Shown here: positions 1-12,039 of the stretch, piece by piece
Layout: each line of letters begins with the position of its first letter
Position numbering within the stretch: the stretch's first letter is position 1
From: Phoenix dactylifera
Taxonomy: Eukaryota > Streptophyta > Magnoliopsida > Arecales > Arecaceae
Assembly: GCF_009389715.1 (NCBI RefSeq)
Contig: NW_024067684.1
Span: 62,001 to 126,000, forward strand
DNA: 64,000 bases
Direction: 5' to 3'
Translations under genes and position numbers: made by a program
The notes under the pieces: model-generated
The model's database searches: none
What the model saw: only the letters and a program-made list of their open reading frames with translations
Told to the model about the DNA's origin: nothing

Positions 1-373
1 AGGTGGCTGGTAAGGGTTTATGAGAGCAAGAGAATGTTTTACCCTGATCAATAATAGTCATGAAGTGCAATATTGGACATGGCCTTCTCCTTCTTAGCTT
101 CTTAAAAAAAAGGTTCAAGACTCCTAAGTCTTTTCAGCCATTTCTACTTCCAGCTGCCTAGGACATACTGAAAAACCACCATGCTTCTGGCCTCTCGAAG
201 GCCTATAGAACCAGAGTTCCTTGCGAATTCTTTTTACCCCACTGTGGCCCATTATGTACACCAATATCCATCTCGTGACATCATCTCCATTATATTCTTA
301 TCATTCAAGTCTCATCCTTAAGCTGAGAATAAACCCAACCTTCAAAGAGTGGCAAGGCCTCTGAAGCAAGGTT

Positions 374-545
374 GATCGTACCGGTACCGGACTCCGTACC
401 GATGCCGCACTAGATAGGCGTACCGAGTGTCGGTATGGTACGGTACGGTACGGTATGCAGTACACTAGGCGTTACCGATACTGATGTACCAGTACTGGTA
501 CGGTACATCCGGTACCGACCGGTACCGAGTGGTACAGTATACCAT
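374..545. repeat. GGTAC-rich low-complexity block
   Basis: The block is built from overlapping GTACC/GGTAC motifs, including several CGGTACCG palindromes. It is sharply bounded by ordinary sequence on both sides. A weaker version with GGTACAGTATGTACC-like palindromes occurs at about 5330-5390. This kind of sequence is typical of the inner part of plant MITEs, but I could not define terminal inverted repeats or a target-site duplication. Confidence 0.5.
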
Positions 546-1568
546 GTCTGAAAGATGTGCTCAATATCCTCCTCCTCCCTCATCCAATTTTTGGGGACAT
601 CTCAACCTTCATCCTTCCTGCAGCATTCATGGAATTGGCTAGAATGTGGCCTCCACCATTCAAGTTTTTATACAAATAGCTAAAGTTTTGGAGTAACACA
701 ATTTCCAATCCATTTGTAACTACACTCTCTATCCAATTGGTTTCCAGCTCTTCAAAATTTTCCTATTACATCCAATTTGAAGTGGCCTACTTCCCCGACC
801 TGACCTTTCATCTCTCTAATGAGTAGAAATGGAGATTTTCAATGCTGCCACCTCTTTAATCTAATTCCTTTTCACTGATTGTTTTTGCCAAACAGGATAT
901 CAATGTTGCACTTAACTTCTCGGTAGACAATTTCAGCTACATACAACTATAAAGGAATCTGTCTTAGTTAAACATCTTACAGAAGACATATACTTTGCTG
1001 CCTAATGTCGCACAAAATATCATCAGTGGTTTCTCTAACACTCATCCAAGCAGCTGATTATGTGTGCCTTCTTGCGAAGTTATCATTTTAAACTTCATAT
1101 TTCTGTCTAACCAATTGGCACCCAAGACTGTCTGGCTCTAGGTTCACTTTTGCTGATCATTTGAAGAATTTTAATTTTCTCTCTAATTCTTTACTAAAGA
1201 TTATATTTCCATATAAAGATAGACCACCTTTGACATGGTACCTACTTATAAGTATCAACTTATCTGCCTACTTAGGTGCCACTTGTACCTGTTGGCACTT
1301 TTTTGTCATCCTAATTGGATTTTTATCCCTTCTTGTTTACTGCAGTTATCAGCATTCTTTATTTTTAGTCTTGTTAAATGGTCAACTGTTTAGACCTTTG
1401 ATGATGGGTGCAGGGAAATAATTCTAACCAGAAAAGTTTTGTTGTATGACAACTTGAGAAAATTTCACTGTACGTTGATGTTAAGATTTTCTGCTACTTG
1501 AATATTGTAAGAGGCATTCATGGTTCTTATTGATTTTTGTCTAAGCTCCATTGTGGTAAGACCATTGG

Positions 1569-2350
1569 TAGGGTTTCAAATGGGCCTGGTCAACCTATGA
1601 CCCAACCTGGTCCAGACCCGATGGATTGGATTGGGCTTAAAAAGCGGACCCAATCTAAATTCCAAGTTGGGTTTGGGTCTTATATTTTTTCGACCCGACC
1701 TAACTTGACTCGGCTTGTATACCATACAAGTCTAATTTAGGTCAACAAAAATGGGCCCGACTCAAACCAAATGTAATCCAGCCCAACCCAAAAACCTGAA
1801 TCATATAAACTTCTTCCTCCTTCAGTCTAAACATCTTTCCCAGTTCATTGAATGAATTGTCATTTAAACTAACTCTTCTTTTTCATCTCAACAACTACAT
1901 CTCCTTGCATCTATTTTCACTTAATTGTATTTAAATCGCATTTGATTGTTTGTTTTGGTGGCTTCTTATTTGCAATGTCGTCAAGTATAGCAATATATAT
2001 TTTAAAAATCATAGTTTATAGGCTTAAGAATGATCAGTTACCTAGATAAAAGTACACGTTTTTGAATTTAAGTTGACTCTTTTTAGTTTTGTTGAAATTT
2101 TTAATAATTTTATATCCAATTTTAATTATTATGTTTAGCTTTCAAAGAATATCTAGATGCTTGACTTGAATTGCGAACTCAACTCAAACTCGAACATTTC
2201 GGGTTGGATCCAGGTCATACATGACGCTGAACCAACCTAATCTGATAGGTAATAGGTTGGGTCCAAGTCCAAAATCATGAGCCGAGCATGAAATCAAGTT
2301 AGGTTAGGGTCAAGCATGCCTTGGTCCAACTTGACCCATTTGTAGCCCTA
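1569..2350. mobile_element. Non-autonomous hAT-like element (782 bp)
   Basis: The ends are inverted repeats: TAGGGTTTCAAATGGG at the left and the complement of TAGGGCTACAAATGGG at the right. They are flanked by 8-bp direct repeats ACCATTGG (1561-1568) and ACTATTTG (2351-2358) with two mismatches. TAGGG-type ends with an 8-bp duplication fit the hAT superfamily. Both subterminal regions are full of degenerate GACCC/GGGTC units; the centre is AT-rich. No transposase is present. Confidence 0.8.
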
Positions 2351-2814
2351 ACTATTTGGCATGGTGATTGGATGGACAGACTTATTCAGCTTGATCCTGA
2401 TATGCTCCTAAGCATGTGACAACATTTCAATTGATGGAGTGATGAGTCTTATCTGATGTTTTCTCATCCCACAGGTGTTTTAAACGTGTTCTCATTTCTA
2501 GACTCATCATGTGTTAACAGATTATGTTGGCTTTGTGGATCAAACATGTCATGATTATGGCTCGACCAAGTCTTAAGTCTGAGTGCAGTTACAGACTATC
2601 AATGGCTTGAATTTAACTCAATCATTGTTTGTAGAAGCTAATAGTTTCATAGAACTTATCCTTAATATGACATATTCATGAAAACAATTACCATGTGATC
2701 ACAAAAAGTGAACTAAATTATCATCCAAATTAAACTTTTACTAGTTTACATCTCATAAACCCAAACCAAAACAAGATCCACTCACATATATGTGCATAAA
2801 AAAGGCTGTCTCAA

Positions 2815-2945
2815 TGCATGAGGCTTCGGTCATTGTAGGGTCTAGGGAAGGTCCCCATGGGGAGAGGTTGGTTTCATGTTTCGAACCCATGATACCCATA
2901 TCATAGTGGAGCAACCTTACCTCCGCACATAAGTCCTTTTAAGGT
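2815..2945 (+). mobile_element. tRNA-derived SINE, Au-like
   Basis: The order of motifs is that of Au-type SINEs: a GCATGAGGCT-like head, an A-box-like GTAGGGTCTAGG, a B-box at GTTTCGAACCC and a tail beginning GAGCAACCTTACC. The assignment rests on the B-box and the overall order; I could not define a target-site duplication. It lies inside the presumed RAB7 intron in the same orientation as the gene. Confidence 0.6.
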
Positions 2946-3889
2946 AGTGGGTCTAGTATCTACATAAAAGTACTTCAAACTTTTTAATAGGCTAACCCCA
3001 CAAGTCTCCACATAGGAAATAGAATGTGAGTGACACGTCTCAGTAAGTAGCTAAACATAGTGAACAAAGTAGGGTCAAGTATATTAAAATGATGGAAGTA
3101 ATAAAAGTTGGCGCTTAATGATACTCAAACAATTATAAAATGACATTTTCAAGGAGCCTCTCAAAATAGATACATTTTCAAGATGGCTTATTTTGAAACA
3201 CTGACAATAAGAAGAGTTAACATTTACCAATGCATTATGCATTTTACGGTGAAAACACTAGAATACACTTGAAATAACTTTCTAGAATCAAGTTGATACC
3301 AATTGGTTAGCAACCAACTATTATTTCTGCTGGTTAAGGGTTCACTAATGACCAACTATTATGCTCATTGGTTAGGGTTCATTGGAAACCAACTATTGTA
3401 GCCGTTGGTCAAGGGTTCAATGCCTAATGAGATGTTTCAATTCAATCCATAAATATTGAACTTTTCAGAAGACAAGGATAGATACAATCAGATTTTCATA
3501 AAATAGCAAAAATTGCTGAAATTAAGATCAGTTAGGTGATTCAAACTCAAATTGGAGCCAAGGATTTAGAAGTAATTGTGAGTAAAGAGATTGAAGGAAC
3601 ATGATTTTGAAATCCAGACCATGAACAATGGCTTAAATAGTATGACGCTATTATGTAAGTGTACTTGCATTCATATGTATATCAGATCCAAAAACCTTTG
3701 TAACACCAATTCTGCATTTGCCAATCCTCATCACTTCTTTCTTCATTTCCTCTTTTTTTGTTCTTTAGTTGCCTACCCGAAGGGTTATAATGATCTTCTG
3801 ACAATAATGGTAGAACACTGGAACCTCCTCCCCTGATATATCAAGCTCATTTTAGTATGCATGCATCCAATAAAAAGTAAATGCTAGGT

Positions 3890-4111
3890 GTCAGCATTTA
3901 GAAACTTAGTTGTTGATTCATAAAGCACAAGATGACAATTCAATAAATAAGCAAGGATGTCGCGAGCATGAGGTGACGGTTTAGTGGATAAGTATAAACT
4001 GAGAAGCATGAGATGGCAATTGGATGGATAAATATAAGGTGGCAAGCATGGTGGCAATTGGATTGTTGCAAGCATGAAATGGCACTTCAGTGGATAAGTA
4101 TGAGGTGGCAC
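3890..4111. repeat. Imperfect minisatellite, 'aagcatgaggtggcaa' type
   Basis: Five or so degenerate units built on GCATGAGGTGGCAATT and GTGGATAAGTAT recur with spacing of roughly 30-60 bp. One further unit continues at 4730-4770, so the array has been split by the hAT-like element at 4112-4729. Confidence 0.65.
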
Positions 4112-4323
4112 TAAGGGTGTGCAAGAAACCTACTGAACTGTGAACCCATCTTGAATCGGTCTCTTCAAATCAATTTATATCCATTTTTTTAAAAATTTGG
4201 TTTGGTTTTAGTTTGAGTTTCTAAAAATATGATTCAAAACGACCCGACCCAACCCGACCTATGTGTATGTATGTATGTATGTGTGTATGTATGTATATAT
4301 ATCTATATCTATCTATCTATCTA

Positions 4324-4388
<65 letters not shown>

Positions 4389-4729
4389 ACTGATCTAACC
4401 CGACCCATATATGTCTATATATATAAATTTCAATTTTTAATTTTTTTCATATATTTTTCTATATATAAATTAGAATTTTTATGTTTAGACTTAGCTCAGC
4501 CCATTTAGTCCAGTCCATTGAATATTAACCCTATATAAAATAGATTTTTTTATATTTAAACTTAGCCCAGCCCATTAAATATCAACATGATAAACTAAAT
4601 CGAATTTTTCGGGTCAGTTTCAAGTGGTTTTTGTAGATTGCTGGTTTGATTTTGGTTTTAGTTTTAGGAAACTAGTTTAAATCAGTTTGATTTCAGGTTT
4701 AGCTCCAAAATGACATGTGCACACCCCTA
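4112..4729. mobile_element. Non-autonomous hAT-like element with microsatellites (618 bp)
   Basis: Terminal inverted repeats are TAAGGGTGTGCA at the left and the complement of TAGGGGTGTGCA at the right. The 8-bp flanks are GGTGGCAC (4104-4111) and GGTGGGAC (4730-4737), one mismatch. Inside are GACCC-rich tracts, a TATG tract, a CTAT tract and a long TA tract (4263-4383). The apparent open frame across the microsatellite is repeat translation only. The element interrupts a minisatellite. Confidence 0.82.
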
Positions 4730-6552
4730 GGTGGGACTTTAATGGATAAGATTTGACAAGCACAAGGTATCCTAATTCTTTCGTATTTGCAACCTAGTCA
4801 TTAAATTTTCTTATTTGTATTTTAGTCCTAAGGTCCTATATATTTCCAGAACAACCTTGCACAAATAATATATTTCCAAGTGGATCAACATGTACACGTT
4901 GATATCGTATGATTTATCTATGCCCGCATTGAAGGAATGTCGAATCATCCCAAACCAGGTGGTTTAAGGCGTACTAAACCTGACCGAGGTCGATTCGGCT
5001 CCCGAACTGAACCTTTTTTTATAAAAACCTCTCTCGATTTTGTCCCTCTCTCTTGATTTCTCTCTCCCGATCTCTTGATTCCCGTCTTTCTATCTCCCTC
5101 TTGATTCTGGTCTCCTGATTTTCCTTTTCCCTCGCCCCTCTCTCTCGATGCTGCGCCATCGCCAGCGGCTCTACGACGATGCTGGCTCTGTGATGATGAT
5201 GCCGGCTAGGGCCCGTGATGATGTATGCCTCTCTCTTTTCCTCTCCTCCCCCTCCCCCTTCTCTCCCTCCCTCTTTCTCCTTCTTAGTCCTCTCCCTTCC
5301 TCTCCTTCGTTCCCATACACCTTGGTTTGGTACAGTATGTACCAATGTTGTATTGAATTGGTCACGGACCGGTACATCTCCTTGTACCCATTCGGAGAAC
5401 CTTTCTCACATGTACCATTCGCTGTATGTAAGATATTAAGGTGCTAAGGTATTGCAGGACATCTAATTTTGGACCGTGTTCTTAACATTGGTCTTTTTCT
5501 GATCATCCTCCTTGTTAACTATAACTGCTTATCATCCAAGATAAGAAGGCATTTCTATTTGTTTTGTTTTCTCCTGACCTAATGTTCCCTTAATGGTTGG
5601 TAAACCCCAAGAACTAAGATTATACTAGATTTCAACCTTGAGTGCCATATTTAATGTCCCTAGAGAGAATGGCAACGAGAATCACTTAAAAATGATTAGT
5701 CTCATAGTTGCCATGTAGTGTGAAAATATAAAAAGGTTATAAACCATCATGTGCATATTTTGTTGCTTGGATTATGTCCGACATATAGGTAGATATGTGT
5801 ATTATACATAATTCAGTATCCCCCCCCCCCAAACCAAAAAAAAAAAAAAATTCAGACTTTCGTTTCAGCATGCCTTTTCTATATTGAATAATGTTCATTT
5901 TTCCCTTGGGTTATTATATTTTCATGATTGTGCTCCTTATTTCCAGAGACAGTTTGAAAGTGCATAAAATTAGTTTCCTGTGGGAAACACCTACCTTGGT
6001 CTTTAGGTGAACTTTTTTCTGGTATATGTGTTAGGATTTCATCACATTGGCTCTCAGCATGATTGGATACTTTAATTTGTAAATACATTTCCTTTAATTG
6101 ATTGCTAGATTGATGAATATTGTATGAAGGAACTCTCTTATAGTTCGTTACCGTTGGACCACTGTAGCTGGTAGTTTGTGCAGCTTGTCATATTCCACCC
6201 CATTCCTTAGCCTGTTTAATTTTTCTTTTCTTCTTCTTCTTTTTTTTTTTTTTGAAGTACCCCATAACTCCTGCTAAGTCACTTGGTCAAGTATGTCCTG
6301 GGAAGTGACAAACCTTATGTATGTACTGCTTGGAGGTCTAACTTAATGATTTTTTAGTATAAGTAGTGTTTTGGATTGCTTTAATCATGAAACCGAAACC
6401 CTATGGTTACAGATTTGAATCCTTGACTCTGAATTTTGGTTTGGTCACTTTACTTGCTCCAATGTCGAGCAACACTAGCCTTCATGCATTTTTGTAGGTT
6501 ATGGTTGTGCATTCTATTTTCTAACTGCTATTAATATGCTATGATTCTGCAG

Positions 6553-8291
6553 GCAAGCCCATCAGATCCTAAAACATTTCCATTTATTTTACTTGGAAAC
6601 AAGATTGATGTAGATGGTGGGAACAGCAGAGTGGTAAGGATTGACTTTCAATTGTGGGTCTCAAGTTGGTCATATACCTTTGGTGTTCTTACCCTTTTCA
6701 CTTCTATAGGTTTCTGAGAAAAAAGCAAAAGAGTGGTGTGCTTCTAAAGGAAACATACCTTATTTTGAAACTTCGGCAAAAGAGGATTATAATGTTGATG
6801 CTGCCTTCCTTTGTGTCGCTAAACTTGCTCTAGAGCATGATCGTGATCAGGACATGTAAGTAAACCATCTGTTTTTTATGTGCATGGTTGACTTTGTTTC
6901 TACAAATCTGATTGTGTTGCTTTAAATTTTAGTTGCTGCCTATCGATGTAATCTATAGGACCTTTGTCTAGTTTAGTCTACTACGTCCAATCAGTCAATA
7001 TTTCCTTGTGGATTGTATATGGCAATGGTGCATTTCCAGTGAACTAATCACTGGTGGTTGCTGATAATAGATATTGTTGAAGTTTATTCTTATATATGGA
7101 TTTCTTCTGGCATGCTATGTGCAACTGATCTTGGACTATTTTGAAATCATGATTATAAAAAGCTCTGCTTCTCATGTGCATGAGTGATTGCCCTTAACTG
7201 GTAAGAGCTGGACTATGGACCATGCTTCGGTTATCTTTTGGTTTACAAGGTTAGCAATTTTGTTAGATGTGAACGCTGGAACAAGCACAAAGAAGCAGTG
7301 ATCTTTTATTTTTTTTGGAAAAAAAATGGAGGAAAGAAGGAGAGAGAATAATGGTGTAATTGATTTGCTGTTAAATATCAAATATCTGGATAAGCATGAA
7401 GAATAATGATATCTGAATTAATGACAAGTTTAAATCACGGGGTATCAGTTAAATGATGAGCTTGGTCAGTATAATCCCAGTAATCCAGGTGAAATTTCAT
7501 TGATTTTCATGGGGGTCGGGGGTCGGGGGCATGGGGGTCGGTGGGGTTAGGGCAGTACACAAGGCTTATGCCATTGCTGGGTCTTGGGAGGGTATAGATG
7601 TATGCAGCCTTATCCGTATGTTCGAGGCTGTTTCTTTGTTTCGAACCTGTAACCTCCAGCTCCACAATGGAGGAGCAACCTTTCCATTGTGCCAAAGCTT
7701 GCCTGTCACTTATAAGTTTATGAACATGGAAAGACATATATGCTAACAATATTATGACTACAATTTCTGCTTTATTATCATCGTGTTTTCTAAACTATTA
7801 TCATGAAGTGGACCCCAACTTTTCTCACCTGTTAGTGGATGGTACAAGCCAATACAGGTATCATACGGCTCTCCGATGTCTAGTTTGTTTTTCAGAGTTT
7901 ATCAACATATTCAGTAGGCTCATAAAGTAATAACACTTCCAATCATTACCTACTTGTAAATGATGCTCTTTTTTTATAGATCAGATCGTCTGATGTTTTA
8001 TTTTATTTTATTGATTAGCAGTATAAATAACTTTATTAGATAATCATGCAGAATTGTAAGGCATAAGGGTGGCAAGTATCTTCCCTCAATTAAATAAATA
8101 TAAATGACTGTTTCGCAGCTTTTGAATGTATTGCTTATGTTTTGCATTTTTAATCTCTTCGACATTGCTTAGCACATCTTTTTAATGAATTCGTGCTTTA
8201 TTGATACATATATATATTTGTTTGCAGATACTTCCAAAACATTCCGGAACCTATTTCAGAAACAGAGCAGAGCAGAGGATGTGCCTGTTAG
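6553..8291 (+). CDS. RAB7: RAB7-type small GTPase, last three exons
   Basis: RAB7 (plant RABG3 group) is a membrane-anchored GTPase of the late endosome and vacuole that drives vacuolar fusion. Exons are 6553-6633, 6710-6855 and 8228-8291, all with AG/GT borders. The reading phase is kept across both introns (phase 0, then phase 2). Exon 1 here holds the guanine-binding NKID motif (G4) in the RAB7 context ASPSDP...[11 protein letters not shown]. Exon 2 holds the ETSAKE motif (G5). The last exon reads YFQNIPEP and ends in Cys-Ala-Cys before TAG, the CxC signal for double geranylgeranylation. The P-loop and switch regions lie upstream and outside the window, so the start codon is not visible. 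Nothing is broken in the part seen. The second intron contains an Au-like SINE. The match to the family is strong; the exact paralogue cannot be told. Confidence 0.93.
7540..7705 (+). mobile_element. Au-type SINE in a RAB7 intron
   Basis: It shows the classic Au sequence order: GGGAGGGTATAGATGTATGCAG (A-box region), CCTTATCC, GAGGCTGTTTC, a B-box at TTTCGAACCTG, then GTAACCTCC, GGAGCAACCTT and GCCAAAGCTTGCC at the 3' end. It lies on the same strand as the gene. Upstream is a short G-rich GGGGGTC tract (7510-7545). Small open frames on both strands here are artefacts. Confidence 0.8.
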
Positions 8292-9466
8292 CATGCGCTG
8301 TTACAGCATTCATAAATCAAATTCTTTGTGCCCCCTTTTTTTCTGCTGATTGATCGAGATATTGCTTATTTGATTTAAGGATGCTGCCCATTTCTGTTCT
8401 TTGGTGCACTTGTACACTATATTCCTATATTGAGATCATTGTATGAGTTTCTAGTTTTGATCGCTGAGTGATTTGTAGGAAAGGGGAAACAAGGAAAGAA
8501 TGGAGATGTAGAAAGCAACATGGGGTGGCACAGTGGGGGACCATCTGTATTTCAGGTTCTGGCGATGTCTGTTGCTCCTGTGGATGCTTGCCTGCTGCTG
8601 CTTCATTTGTTGGCGATGCTAAACAATTGACCGAAAATATGATCATTTGGTTTGTTGCTTGTTTGATTCATTGTTTGTGCTGTACAATGGATTGGTCGCT
8701 GAATCAGAAATGTTGTTTCCATTTTGCTGTGTTCATTCTTTAAATCATGCCCTCGTGTGGTTTGAAAAGTCACCATGTTGGGTTTTACTTGTTTACAATT
8801 TCCAGGGCGGGAATTGCTTCTGTTTTTTTCCCCTTTATTTTTCCCAGTAAAGCAGCAGCATTTTAATTTTTTGCAGAATCTGAATGTCTACTGTATATAA
8901 AACATTTCAGCAGTTTCAGGACATTCAGGCTATGGTACGAGGCGAGGCGATTTGGTGTTTCAGTGAGGGCATGTTTAGCTAATGGGCTACGGATTAGATA
9001 GTCTTGTATCACTCTGGGAGCATCCTCTGAGTCGAAAAAAACAACAGAAGAAAAAAAGAACTTTTTAGAGTACTCTGTGGATACATATATTTCAGCTGTT
9101 AAATTTCATCTGAAATACTTGTCACACTACAAATGGCTTTGAGTCTCCGTAAACCGTGTGTGGCTATCAAAGGAGCTCATGTTGATGCAACCGCATTACA
9201 GGCTTGGCTGGGTCTCACGATCAAGTTGAGTACCGACTGGCGTTGCTCGTTAGACGTGCCAAAATGTCTGCTTCTAGGTGGGGGTGCCGCGAGTTGGGTC
9301 TGGCTCGATTGTGCTGATACATGCTTTGAAATGCGAGGCATATACAGATGCATGTCGAAGAAAAGGGGAGGTAGTAGCTATCCAATTGGTAGATCATATG
9401 ACGCCATTTATGGCAGTTCCAAGAATTAGCAGCTTATGACCATATATATATATATATCTGGAGGGA
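8292..9466. other. RAB7 3' flank / intergenic
   Basis: This is the RAB7 3' UTR and the convergent space before the minus-strand WRKY gene. The 98-codon open frame at 9133-9429 has no recognisable domain. A short TA tract sits at about 9440-9458. I see no other gene here. Confidence 0.5.
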
Positions 9467-10564
9467 TCAAGAAGAGAGAGAGATGCACCGACTGTAAGAT
9501 GCAGCACCAGGGCTAATGTGGTTATGTACTCCCTCGTACGTCGTGATCACATAGTTTGAATCTCCAGGGTCTCTTTCCACTCTCTTCTTTACGGAACAAC
9601 CCTGGCTGGAGCAGCGGTAGTAATTCCTGCAAGCATACATATTTTTTTCAATGATTTCTCCACGGTGGAAAAAAGCACACCAAACCATGCTAAAGAGCAA
9701 ATAATCAGAACGGATGGCAGCAAAAAGTTTTATTGGCTTTGGATAAACAGTTCGGTAATGATATATAAGACTACGCCGGATTACGTGAGAACAAATGAAG
9801 AATCGTAAGCTGATAACATAAATAAATAATGGGAGAATGATTAATTAGTCATGGTTATGATGGGAGCAATTTATAGAACATGCATGCTGGTGTCTCATAT
9901 TTGATTCGAGAACCTAAAATCTAATAATGAAGTTTTGTTTCTCTCAAAAGAATGACAATTTATTAGTTGAGCTCATGCCACTCAATGTGTTAGTTTACAA
10001 GAAAACGAAAAAGATCTAGCGAAATTTGCAACCCATACCTTGGATTCGGGCTGTTCTTCACCGACTTCTTTCCATACTTCCGCCATTTGAACCCATCATC
10101 CAGTATCTCCACCGCGGATTTCATTCTAAACCCAATCCTACACCCGGCGTCCAGTTTCATCCTCTTCATCTCACCCCCACATAGCCTAAATCACCAAAAT
10201 CAAATGAATGGATTTCGTAAGATGAGAGCTCCATGCATCTACCAACATCAAGAGAAAAAAGAGAAGAAAACAAAACGAGATCAATTTAATCAAAAGCATA
10301 TCCGAACGCATACATCGCTCTATGTTTCGTGCTGTCTCCACTGGATTCCCCGGTGACTTCCACCGGAGCAATCACTGTCGGTAGCTGCAGCTCTTCAAAC
10401 AAACCTTCATCAACGAACGCCATGCGATCAGAATATTCGAGCACTGATTGGTTGGTGGAGTTTGCCGAGATGAAATCCCAGCAATCGTAGCCGGTCGAGT
10501 CGTTTGACAGCAGAAGAGAAGAGTGGAGCATGGTGGCATCTGAAAGCTCCATTAAAGCTGCCAT
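9467..10564 (-). CDS. WRKY transcription factor, group IIc, WRKYGKK variant
   Basis: This is a nuclear transcription factor. Exons on the minus strand are 10564-10314, 10185-10039 and 9626-9467, giving about 185 residues. The middle exon carries [17 protein letters not shown] and the last carries the zinc finger, with C-X4-C, 23 residues, then HNH. The second intron splits the arginine codon just before NYYRC (AG|G), a position typical of WRKY genes. WRKYGKK instead of WRKYGQK is the hallmark of the Arabidopsis WRKY50/51 group, which acts in salicylate-jasmonate crosstalk; the Gln-to-Lys change is known to alter W-box affinity. The first exon is acidic and otherwise featureless. Its 3' border (donor at 10313) was chosen for a GTATGC donor that keeps frame; other donors are possible. 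The gene faces away from a sister gene at 19108. Confidence 0.88.
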
Positions 10565-10607
10565 AACTTGCGAAGTGACCCTGAAATATTTGTGGCCTTT
10601 TCTCCAT

Positions 10608-10615
10608 CTTATATA
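10608..10615 (-). promoter_or_regulatory. TATA box of the minus-strand WRKY gene
   Basis: Minus-strand GCACTATATAAG lies about 45 bp before the ATG at 10564. The other WRKY gene has GGCACTATATATATG at nearly the same distance, so the core promoter appears to be inherited from their common ancestor. The 123-codon open frame at 10627-10998 lies in the promoter and has no coding character. Confidence 0.6.
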
Positions 10616-11146
10616 GTGCTTATCTTCTAATCAGCACATGCATGGCTCCAGGGAAGTTTCCTACCATGGTGGCGAGAAGGTTCTTTGATGTTGCTACCAG
10701 TTGCATCCGATGTGATGTTCGATAACCTGAAGTCAAAAGATCTAGGTTTCCTATATGGGAGTGTAACTACTAGGGTTATTTGACGAGGACTAAAGGTCCG
10801 AATTATCAATTGCTTTTTATTGGTGTACATGTCAAACTCAAACGCTCTCCACCATGGTGAAGTCTGTTTGGCTGCGAAACTACGATGCTTCCACTCCCTT
10901 TCTTTTTTCAGCACGGGTACGTAAAAGATGAGAAGCACGTATACTCCATGACTAAAGAAAAAAAAAGAAATTAAAGTATGCCTGAGCCACCTCCCCATTT
11001 GTTACGAGGTCGCCAAGAATGGCATAGTTGTGGAACGGCTCTTGAATTTTATGATTCATTTTAGTGTTTTGTGCATGGTGATATATCTGTTTCTTTACGA
11101 TCTAATTTATAGTAAGTAGATTTTTTTTTTCCCTGGGACGGCGGTA

Positions 11147-11569
11147 TCATACAAAACGTGTACGGATACAACCAAGAAAATTAAAAAGCAGTACATCCCG
11201 AAGAGTATTGGGCACCTCCACCTCGCCCACCCATAAGTGGTCCTCCGAGTGGTTGGTGACAAAGGATGCCACCCAATCGGCCGCCCCATTGGCTTTTCGA
11301 AAAATATGCAGCGCCTGAATAGCCATTCTATCGCAAACCATGGCCTTGATGTCCCTCAGCAGCGGATGGTAATTGCCGACCCCTCCCGAGACCTGCTGGA
11401 TCACCCAATGATCGTCGCGGAATCCCCCTGTAGAAGGACCTCCCTCACTCTCATAATATGCCACATACAACATAGTCTCGACCAGGCCACTCGCAACTCC
11501 GCCCCCGGCACCAAGGTATCAAACAACTGGCAACCCTGCGCAGCAATCACTCTGGAGTCCGGGCCTTAA
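11147..11569 (-). pseudogene. LINE-derived RNase H domain fragment
   Basis: The minus strand encodes the RNase H-like (RVT_3) C-terminal domain found at the end of plant LINE polyproteins. The markers are a 'QGDSAT' segment, 'VSGGVG', 'LLRDIKAM' and 'HIFRKANGAADWVAS'. The first and second halves are in different frames, with a break near the 'GDSAT' segment (about 11410-11440). No reverse transcriptase or endonuclease is attached, so this is a short 3' relic. It lies between the two WRKY genes. Confidence 0.72.
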
Positions 11570-12039
11570 AGTAATCAAAACTAGTAAAATTGTGGTTAAC
11601 AGGTAAAACCACACCCAATTGATGGGATAACATATGTAGGACTACAGGTTTCTGTTGACGAAGGTAACGACTTCTACTAAGGAACAAAGCAGTCTATTTC
11701 CTTGAAATTTCCATGTTTGATAGGGACTTCAAAGCGATGCCCGTCCGGATCAGTAATCGCAGCACGACCTCAGATTACAAGTCTTGTTTTGTTTTAGGAA
11801 TGTCAAGAAGGACCCACCAACAGCCAACATGAATCCTCCGAAAAACCTATATACCAACGAGGGAGACGAAAGAAGTCGCCGCCTTCATCAATTGCCTTCT
11901 CCTTTTCCGACCTTCCGAGAAGAAGGGGTTTGGGATGACTTGGACACCAGCCGGCGATGGTATGAGACGCCTCATGGGATATAGGTTAGAAGTTTCCTCG
12001 ATCCTCAAGGGAGGAATGCTGTTGTTTGGCAGTAAATGT

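Larger units (their letters stand above)
1..6552 (+). other. Probable large RAB7 intron (partial), TE-rich
   Basis: The exon starting at 6553 encodes the middle of a RAB7 GTPase, so what lies upstream should be intron unless the gene is truncated. I read both strands for the missing N-terminal RAB7 exons (P-loop, switch I/II, DTAGQE) and found none. The stretch contains a GGTAC-rich block, two hAT-like insertions, a tRNA-derived SINE, an imperfect minisatellite and a C/T-rich tract at about 5030-5330. Short open frames inside it have no coding character. The region 5450-6552 is AT-rich with homopolymer runs and nothing else recognised. Confidence 0.6.

Noticed and set aside
4263..4508. Open frame rich in Met/Tyr/Val/Cys and Ile/Tyr
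   Set aside because: It is a translation of TATG, CTAT and TA microsatellites inside a hAT-like element.
5019..5447. Several overlapping open frames on both strands
   Set aside because: C/T-rich low-complexity tract; products are Arg/Glu or Ser/Pro/Leu strings with no domain.
9133..9429. 98-codon open frame with ordinary amino acid mix
   Set aside because: No recognisable family, no supporting promoter or splice signals; it lies in the 3' space between two convergent genes.
10627..10998. 123-codon minus-strand open frame
   Set aside because: It covers the promoter of the WRKY gene at 9467-10564 and has no domain character.
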